A DNA stretch of 64,000 nucleotides, taken from Opeltia flavorubescens (Eukaryota > Ascomycota > Lecanoromycetes > Teloschistales > Teloschistaceae). Below are positions 56,240 to 64,000 of this stretch, in pieces. The translations under genes and the position numbers were made by a program. The stretch is taken from contig KE546981.1 of assembly GCA_000442125.1 (NCBI GenBank), forward strand, positions 372,001 through 436,000. Reading direction: 5' to 3'. How positions within the stretch are numbered: the first letter of the stretch is position 1; each line of letters begins with the position of its first letter. Below the pieces are notes generated by a model. It did no database searches, had not been told where the DNA came from, and saw nothing but the letters and a program-made list of their open reading frames with translations.

Positions 56240-59200
56240 CTACCCAACAACCTCCCCTCTCAACCCACTCCCACCCCTCCTCATCCCCTCCCCTCCAACC
56301 CCAGGCCCCGGCATCGGACTTCCCCCCCGACTCCCCCTCGGACTCTTCCCACTCCCTCCAATCCCCGGCTGCACGCTCCCACCCCTCGTAACAACCCCAC
56401 CCCTCCCCTTCCTCCCCTTCAAAGTCTCAATCTCCTCCTCCTTCCTCCGACATACCTTATCCCTCTCCTCCAACGCGACGTTAAGATGCTGAACCTGCTT
56501 CTTCGCGTCCCGAACCGCATTGTCGCGATTGACCTCCGCCAAACGCACGGCTTCGCCTTTTGCTTTGCGTTCCGCGGTCTCGAGACGGGAGGTCAGATCT
56601 GAGATTTGGGAAGCGAGGTCGGCGGCAGACGTGCTTGCGGATTGGTACGCTTGGCGGGCGAATTCGAGGTCGGAGGTGAGGGATGCGAGTTTGTTTTTGA
56701 GGGTAGTGTTTTCGGTGGCGGAGGCGCGAGCTTCGGATTCGGCGGCGGCAAGACGGGTGAGGTCCGGGTTAGTGGAGTTGAGGAGATCGCGGCGGGCTTG
56801 TTCGAGGTCAGACAGGAGGGATTTCTTGGCTGTTTTGAGGGTGGCGAGCTCGGAGGTTTGGCGTTCGAGCTTTTTGTTCGCATCTTCGAGCGCGACAAGA
56901 GCTGTAGACTTCTCCATGTGGAGGAAGTGGTGGGAACGGTCTTTCTCTTCATAACGGGTCTGGAGATTAGAGAGGGAAACTTCCAGGTCGGAGATGTGGG
57001 TTTCTTGACTCTGGTGGGTCGAGACTTGGGAGGAGAGGGTTTGGTTTGCCTGATGGGCCACTGAGATATCCGCTTGCGCATTTCTTAAGGAAGTGCCCAT
57101 GTGCTCAATTTGCGCTCTAAGGTGGGCGTTTTGTTCGGTAAGGTAGGCATTCTGCCTTTGCAGGTGGTCGATCTGTGCCTAGAAGACGTTTAACCGGTGG
57201 ACCAAGTATGCTACGATCAGGTCATCAAGGCAAGTACGCACCTGACTGCTCTGGAGAATTGAGTCGCTAACATGACTCACGTTCTCTGTTGGCGACATTC
57301 GTTGACGTTTGGCAACTTCCGAATTACTCAAGTCAGGATCCTTGCATCTGTTAATCTCGGTACACGGAGAGACGGAGTGGATGTCACATCGCTTACCCAA
57401 ACGCGTTTGAGGGCAGCGTGCTGTACCGGTGCATCTTGGTCGCTTGATTGAGAGCTACCTTGTGTAGAACCATCCTGCAAAGCTTCCAGAACGTCCAACG
57501 GGATCGCTCTTATTGGTGGTATTGCCCACCTGAGCTGGTGGCCGCTTTGCCTAAGGAAGATGGTGACTTCTTCTGCTGCTGCACCAAATGACATGTCTTC
57601 TGGTGGCATTTTCCCGACGTCGTGCCGTAGTTGGGTCATACAGGAAATTAACTTCCTTAACCTTGCCATCTCGTCCATATGGACGTCGAGGCACCGTGCA
57701 ATATGCTCGGCTGACTTATAGACAAGCAGATGGATTACGGGCATAGGGTAATCAAATCCTGGCTGTGTCCGCATTCTTACTACCTGCACATCTTGTACAT
57801 TAAAGGTGTCATCAAATGCAATCACAAGCATTGCGGGTTGAACAGGAAGATTCATCCCCTCCGCACCAGAAGGGACGATGCTGATCCGAATCCGACAATC
57901 TGCGAAACGTTGGTCGTTTGGTGCAGAGGAGCCTCTTCCATCAGGCCTAAAGTACGCCACGCCTCTGCCCCTGAGAAAGGTCTCGATAAGGTCAAGAGTT
58001 GGTCCAGGTCGTGCAACGACACTAATGTGCACCACATCATTACGCATGTGTGAGAAAAGACGGCTTAGGAATTTGAATTTGAAGCTGCATTCTTCAGCCC
58101 AACCTGCTTCATCTTCCGGGGCGGTTTGCGAAAATTCTTCTTGAGCTTCCTGCACGTCCAAATCCGGATGGGTGGTGATCAAGTTGAGTCGTGTGAGTAG
58201 CTTCTTTACATCTTGAATTGTGTCTTCTCGAGGTAATTCCGAGTTCATGAAATCATCGAGTGGTTTCCGGAAAAGGTTAATGACTGAAGTATATTGATCT
58301 TGCACTCTAAGATTCATGGCAAGACCTATTGTGTGCTCGTTCATGCCCAGACCGTACGGTACTAAGCTAGCAGGTTTAGGTACATACGAGATCTGGGGAA
58401 TGTAAGGTCCTTGATTTTGTGGTATCTGTGGATAATGACCGCTCTGAGTCGTACGGACTGCGAGGGGAACATCTACTTGTGTGGGTGCCGGGCGCACCAT
58501 GAAAGATGTTGTTGGTCCAGGAGGCGGATAAGGCTGAAGTTGCTGCTGGGGTGGTGGTGGTGGTGGTGGTGGGAATGGCGGCTGTGAGGGGATAATTTGT
58601 TGCCCTGGTGGAAAGCCATTGACTCTATGCAGCCCGTGCTTCATTGCTGGATGTGGGGGTGTTGGTTGGGTTTGTCTTGGGCTGTGTGTAGCGGGAGTTT
58701 GAGACGTCCGTCTTTCGGGAGTTTGTGCAACTGAAATTGGTTCTTGGGACGCAAAATTTGCACTGATGGGCGAGCGGTTAGTATTATGGCTGATGTTTGC
58801 AGTACGGGCGTTCTCATTCGCCTTGGATCTATCACGAATCAGCTTCAGTCGTTCTCCCAACTTAAGTCTGGGCGGAGCTTCAGGCTTGGGAGAAGCTTGC
58901 CCAGTGTGCGTAGATAAAGCTGACATATTTGAGTCAGCCATGTGTTTGCGAATGTTGACGTCTTGACCGGATGAAGCTAGAGTGCTGGATATCTCCTTCA
59001 CAGAGAACGGGAGTTTCCGATTATCTGCAATTAATGAAGCGGGCACTTCTAGATTATCATCTGCACACACTTGAGACTGAGACTGGAGAAGGGTATCTAG
59101 CTGAATCAAGGCCGAGCTGCTGGTAGTGTTTTGGGTGATCGATGTTTTACCTCTAAGTTTTTCGGGTGTGACAAAGTGTGTAAGCTGATCTCCGTTATCT

Positions 59201-60524
59201 CGATACAAAGACCGGCAGCTTCTGCTTTGTGACCAAGCTTCGTTCGGTACAGCCTTATCTGATGTGCTGCTTTCAACAGATTGCTGTCTCGAACGATCCT
59301 GAGAACAACAATCAGGATATGGTATACTTCGCTCTATTTCCTTAATCAGACATCTACCTGACGTATTGGAAGATGAATGGCCATATTCTACACCTACCAA
59401 TTAGAGCAGCAGCCGACGGAGCTACTTCTGCCTCTATTGAATTCCTGAAGAAAATTTCCCCACGGATTTGCTTGTTGTCTTGGCTTCTTTGTGAATGCCG
59501 CCCCGCTTGACCTTCTTTGATGCTAAGTGACTCTGGAATCTCGAAAGTACAGTCGAGTGATTCAGAATCACGTAAAGAAGCCGATTGTGTACCTTTTCTC
59601 GATCAGTAGCTCTTGATTATGAAAACCAGTCGAATCTTACTTGTTCTGATACCTAGACTCGAGAGTATAGCTTTAGAAAAGGTCGTCGATGATACTTGAG
59701 AGTCGGGAATAGTTTCCACACGTATAGAATGTTCGTCGAAGAGTCTCTCGGGTACTGAAGAGTAATTCTGGCCTGAGCAACCACTGCCCCGGGTAAGTGA
59801 AGACGATATAGCAGTAGATGAAGATGATATAGCAACAGATGAAGACGATTGATAGAGAAGGTATTGCTCCCTGTCCAGACTACTATGCTGTGAAATCAGG
59901 ACCGTTATATCAGGTGCTGATGATTTTGCTGATGAAGTACGTAGAGACGGTTGAGCTGTCTGAACACGGTTGGGATTACAAGTTGATGATAGGGACTTCG
60001 GTCTGTTTGGTTTCCGAGAGCGGGAACAGTGAATGGTGATGCTTAGGCTACTAGAGCGCTTACGCCGGCGACGTTTACTTTTTCTCTTGGATCCTCTAGC
60101 AATCTTACGATTTTCCCACTTTGCAATGGCTTCTTTGCTGACGTTACGTTTCGGTTGCTGATGCCAAGCTTCAGCCAGAATTCTGATAAATCAAAACTTC
60201 ACAGAATAAAATACTTAAGTGCAAAGAAGAGTCCAAAAACCAGAAAGGAAAGATTCGTTGGAAATGGGAGAAGATCGGAGGTATACATACCCAATCCGGC
60301 GATGCTTCTCCGGTGTAACGATTATCGGCCCAGTCTATTAGGTACTCCCCGGGCTTTTCTCCTATGATGGCGTTTATGGTGTAATCGCTATGTGCTGAGC
60401 TTTGAGTCGACTGAGTGTATTGACGATTATTCAATGACCAAAGATCCGAGAGAAGCCTGGCGCGTTTGGATGGCTGACAGTCTACTACTCGGCTAGAACT
60501 TCGACGCCGTTTCCGGGTACTCAT
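56240..60524 (-). CDS. Chromodomain HDA1-complex subunit 2/3-like protein
   Basis: Six exons on the minus strand: 60291-60524, 59641-60157, 59398-59592, 57397-59357, 57242-57340, 56240-57178; 1,314 aa with phases consistent. The N-terminus has a basic MSTRKRRRSSSRVV and a chromodomain around residues 45-90 (YTINAIIGEKPGEYLIDWAD, ending SPDWQPKRNVSKEAIAKWE across intron 1). The middle is disordered with PPPPPPPP. The HDA2/3 domain follows: SLVPYGLGMNEHTIGLAMNL, HISVVARPGPTLDLIETFL, RIRISIVPSGAEGMNLPV and VQVVRMRTQPGFDYPMPVIH, a helicase-like fold without ATPase residues. The C-terminus is coiled coil (AQIDHLQRQNAYLTEQNAHL) plus a Gly/Arg tail. Partner of a class II histone deacetylase in gene silencing. 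Intron 3 is only 40 nt. Confidence 0.88.
58549..58573. repeat. (GGT)n trinucleotide tract coding for poly-Pro
   Basis: Eight or so GGT units in the HDA-subunit exon; on the coding strand they give a Pro run between QPPFPP and QQQLQPYPPP. Likely variable in length between isolates. Confidence 0.8.
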
Positions 60525-60957
60525 AGTATAAATGCAACAGTCCGTTAGTCATGACGAAAACTGCGCTTCATGCGACTCGTTCAATTCAACACAATCGATG
60601 ATTTTATCTGCCAATGGAGGTGAATCCTGGTAATGAATTTTGTGTTGTTACGCAGACTCTATTCATCTGATATGCGACACTAAACAAGGATACCGCTAGC
60701 CAACCACGCCATTTCCTAAACAAGCCATTCTTCAGCCAATCCACGTGACATTCTAGTGTTTTAGTCTCAATGACCCTGCATATCCACGGCTGGTCACGGA
60801 TCCCATCGTGCCATCAAGAAAGAGAGAGACAGTGATAAGATCGTAAGGACGGTAAGAATGGTATAAAATTGTAAAATTGTATATAAGTCTATCCATAGCC
60901 TACTATGTTCGTGTCTATTATATCCAGAAGCCGTTGATTTCCACGGAATACTAATTA
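60525..60957. other. Intergenic interval between the HDA subunit and the flavin monooxygenase
   Basis: About 0.43 kb with the HDA-subunit promoter and the 3' flank of the monooxygenase. Nothing else recognised. Confidence 0.5.
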
Positions 60958-62421
60958 TCAATCTTGGAGTGTGATTCCCAATTGTCCTACGCTTCTTATG
61001 GTATACCTTGCTTCACCTTGATCCGCAAATGCTTTCTTGATGGCTGGTATATTCTTCCGAACCAGTGTCTCATTCTTAGTCCATTTGGGAGGTGTTCGAT
61101 CGCCTTCTTTCGGCTCACTTTGAAGTGCCCACTCGACCATTTCATTATGATACCGAAAGTCTTCAAGCTTGCCGAGTTCATGGAACTTCTTCCCCGCTCC
61201 TCGCTCCGCAATTCTACTTGCTTCCCAAGCTCTCATGTCCGATTTGGAGGGCAACTCTAATCGTCCTGCCCAGATACGGGCAACGACTGCCGCTTGTCCT
61301 TCGCATGTTCGAAAGGGTATTATCTTGTACGGTAGTCCCACGAATGCCATGCTCGGATGATCCGCGTAGAGAAGATGTTGGTACATGTTTTCTACTCGCT
61401 CCCCAGTTACGATCGGTGCAGGCTGGACTGAAGAAAGAAACGGGAATGAGTAGTAATAGCCAGTACAAAACACAATCGCATCAATATCTGATTCAATCTG
61501 TCCGTCCTTGAAGCGCACAGCGCGAGCATATTTCGAGGGCGGCAAGAACTCCGCTATCTCGGCGACCTCCCTCTTCCAGCTCGCCCGTCGCTGGAATTCC
61601 GGGGCTTCGGAGCGCTTCGAATTGAGAAGCGGGCATCTGCAGACCGTAGCAATCTGAGTAGCGATGTCCAAGCCTGAGGCCGAGTTGCCGACGACGATAA
61701 CTTTCTTGTCTTTGAAGCTGTCCGGGGTACGGTAGTATTTGGAATGCGTGATTGTATCCGGGTACGCGTGATTCCAGCTCCTCATACCTGGAATATCTGG
61801 GACTAGTGGAACATAGTGATGTCCGCTCGCCACGGCAACAGCATCGTACAACTTCTCTGTCACTCTATTTGAGACTAGATCTTTACAACAGACGAGCCAT
61901 CTGTCCCGCCCATCATCATTTTCGAGCCTCACATCATATACTTGAGTTTTGAATTTGATGAGGTGCTTGATGTCGTCTGCATACCTGTTTAAGTATTCCA
62001 GAACGCGCTCATGGCCGGCGAAGAGAGGTCCGTCTTCTAAAGCGGAATCATCCGAATGCTTCATCAAGAAGTGAGGAATATTACTTTCGAGACGGTCATA
62101 CATCGGCGTCACGAAGATAGGTTTCGGCTCGGCACCATCGGAATAATCCCATCTTGGTTCTTCCAAAGGTTGATGAGGATTAGTTTGAGGGATAGCGAGT
62201 TCGCCGGAAGGGGCACATTGAGTGTAATTCCAGACGCCACCAGTAGAAGCTTGTTGCTCAAATACATCTATGGCTTGGAAATGTTTCTCCGCGAGTAAAT
62301 GCCTGAGCCCAGCTCAGCATCTACCATGTATCAATCACTTCGATAGGATCTAATACTTCGCTGTCGCAACTCCAGCCGGTCCAGCACCGATAACAGCAAC
62401 CTTGCGAATGATCTCAAGCAT
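60958..62421 (-). CDS. Flavin-containing monooxygenase (FMO-like)
   Basis: Exons 62357-62421 and 60958-62302; 469 aa. The FAD motif VAVIGAGPAGVATAKHLL is rebuilt over the 54-bp intron. Next to it is FEQQASTGGVWNY, the second flavin contact. The FMO signature is FxGxxxHSxxYR-like (DTITHSKYYRTPDSF), the NADPH site is VIVVGNSASGLDIATQIA (GxSxSG), and FCTGYYYSFPFL carries the C-terminal FATGY-type motif. All needed residues are present. It should oxygenate soft nucleophiles (N or S) with NADPH and O2, or a ketone; the substrate is unknown. It is far from the terpenoid block. Confidence 0.9.
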
Positions 62422-62860
62422 CGTTGAATATGAACCTTTCAAGCTTAGTGAAGAGGTCCTCGAAAAGAACCTACGCATAGAATGAGGCAAACTATGAAGA
62501 ATGATTGTATTGTCTATCATATGAACTACATCGTTGATTAGACCCATAAAGATTTATACTGACGAAAGGCGTGACGAACAGTGGCAGGTAATTCGTCTCC
62601 TTCCGGCCATGGCATTTGGATCGTTCAACATGGATTATCCATCTCTTGGCGGCGCGACATCACCTGCTTACATTGATAGCTCTCTTGCACCTCTCCATGG
62701 AGCTAGCAACTTGCGTTCCTATACGTCTCCTGCCTATACATACAGAGGCAGAGACAGCGGAATCGTACAGTGATAGATATCAAGAATGTAACATGCTTTG
62801 TTCCAAAAAGTCACAAAGAAACGGCATCACGAACTCCTCAATCTCCCTGCGCTGCCAGCC
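62422..62860. promoter_or_regulatory. Divergent upstream region, monooxygenase and telomere-binding-like gene
   Basis: About 0.44 kb between two divergent start codons. Short frames here are not coding. No specific element seen. Confidence 0.4.
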
Positions 62861-64000
62861 ATGACAGCAACCGTAGAAGACATGGCGCTTGAACGCATTG
62901 CCATCGCCGATCTTGACCCGGTTCTTGAGAGTTCGGAAAGAGTAATTGAAGGAGTTGTCACGCTCATATGGCCTTACTCAGTTTCCAACAAATCGTTCAG
63001 CATGCTGCTTGCCGAACCGGACTTTCGCTTACGCCGCCAAAAGGGTCAAGTTCGCATTCATTTTACAGGTCCAAGTGCGAGTGCGGTGTCAAAGTGCGAT
63101 CCAAAAAGCGGAGACCATGTCACACTGCGCCTTTTAGGGGCTCAATGGGAGAAGGACGAGGCGGTGTCAAGGACGCCAGGTAGGGGAATTGATTGGCAGT
63201 TACGGTTTGAGCAAAGGATGGTCTTGAGTGTATGATATAGATCGCATACAAGGCTACTATCTAACTTGTTATCTAGATACAGCGAGAAGATCAGGAACCG
63301 GCCAAGCTGGATATTGATCATCCAACACCATCGCCCGAACCAAGGGTCCGTACGCCTCCCTCGCCCGACAGAAACCTGATGCCACAATTTTCTTCGACCC
63401 CCGTCCTACCTTCTACAATGCCACCTCGGATTCATGCATGGTCAACTCCTGCGTTCCTAAAGCGCGACCGGCTATCCAGCACCACTTTCTTCGGATCAGA
63501 CTATGATCCTATCGACGAAGATGAGTTCAGGGATAACCGAAGAAGGAAGAAGACAAAGTTCGGGAGGCGGAGTAACGAGTGGAGGTTTACAGAGAGTAGC
63601 ACTAGCTCGGAGAGCGCCTCTGAAGCTGAAACATCAATGGCTCAGCAATCAGCGATCGATGAGTCTCGGAATGCAAGAATGAGCAGCCAACATGATGTTG
63701 TGTTGCCGCAAAAGTCTAGCATCACTCACACTACAAGTAACGCACAGTCAGCTGAAGAAGCTCTGGAAATTACAGTTACCCCTGGCGAGTCAAAGGCGGG
63801 AGTCAATGACCGCCAGATACCGCCGAGTACTGAAGACAGGGAAACCTCGCAGCAACCTGCAATAAGTCAGCAACCCACGAAGGTATTCACGGTGGATGAG
63901 GACGTCCAAACTGTTCAGGATGGAGCCGAGCTAGTAGAATATGCACAGCAAGGCGCAGAGGAAATGAATGTGGAGGATCCAGCCGAGGATGTCTCGCTGT
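62861..64000 (+). CDS. Telomere-binding OB-fold protein (Cdc13/POT1-central-domain-like), 3' partial
   Basis: Exons 62861-63229 and 63277-64000 continuing beyond the window; at least 360 aa. The first ATG gives MTATVEDMALERIAIADLDP. Residues about 10-125 look like the OB-fold of the fungal telomere-binding alpha-subunit central domain group: VIEGVVTLIWPYSVSNKSFS, FRLRRQKGQVRIHFTGPSAS and DHVTLRLLGAQWEKDE. The 47-bp intron starts gtatga and ends tatctag. After it the protein is Ser/Glu/Pro-rich and probably disordered, with the basic segment NRRRKKTKFGRRSNEW. Such proteins cap single-stranded telomere ends. The call is from fold and motif memory, so it is moderate; the remaining domains lie beyond the window. 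Confidence 0.65.

Noticed and set aside
56520-57064. Plus-strand frames of 144-152 codons
   Set aside because: Shadows of the coiled-coil exon on the other strand; composition mirrors the coding strand.
1-64000. CRISPR arrays, rRNA genes, complete transposons
   Set aside because: None visible: no regular direct-repeat array, no rRNA core sequences and no intact transposase or reverse transcriptase frame.

Overview
The window is nuclear DNA of a filamentous ascomycete (Pezizomycotina). The evidence is many short introns (about 40-130 bp, GT-AG with CTNAC/CTGAC-like branch sites), no operons, and a gene set (SLX1, YAR1, JARID1/KDM5, HDA-complex subunit, Opi1/CCG-8, Crb2/Rad9) typical of these fungi. 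A leotiomycete is my guess, not something the sequence proves. Coordinates below come from hand-built splice models.

Left edge (1-3.7 kb): the 3'-truncated gene of a Crb2/Rad9/53BP1-type checkpoint adaptor. From 3.7 to about 34.5 kb lies a gene-poor, AT-richer accessory block that looks like a terpenoid biosynthetic cluster. It holds two full class I terpene synthases (8.5-10.0 kb and 18.2-19.8 kb), two UMTA/LaeA-like methyltransferases (6.3-7.3 kb, possibly damaged, and 30.2-31.2 kb), two secreted-type GMC oxidoreductases (13.5-15.7 and 22.8-25.2 kb), an SDR, an alpha/beta hydrolase, a cytochrome P450 and a rhodopsin-domain membrane protein with a frameshift. Beside them sit a dead third methyltransferase, a dead third terpene synthase and a scrap resembling a DNA cytosine methyltransferase C-terminus. 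The synthase, methyltransferase and GMC genes occur as paralogous sets with the same exon structure, so the block seems to have grown by duplication of a core module. A plausible but unproven route is: farnesyl-type diphosphate cyclised by the synthases, oxidised by the P450, GMC and SDR, then methylated or hydrolysed. No pathway-specific transcription factor or drug-efflux pump was recognised inside it.

From 34.5 kb to the right edge the genes are dense and conserved: YAR1-like ankyrin protein, WW-domain protein, MFS sugar transporter, Opi1-family repressor, EXPERA/EBP-like membrane protein, a classical SDR, a KDM5/JARID1 histone demethylase, SLX1 nuclease, thymidylate kinase, a p24 cargo receptor, a small unknown protein, a chromodomain HDA-complex subunit, a flavin monooxygenase and, truncated by the right edge, a telomere-binding-like OB-fold protein.

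The most unusual points are a GMC paralogue that keeps its full reading frame but has lost both active-site histidines, and probable GC-AG introns at positions where the sister paralogue has GT-AG.
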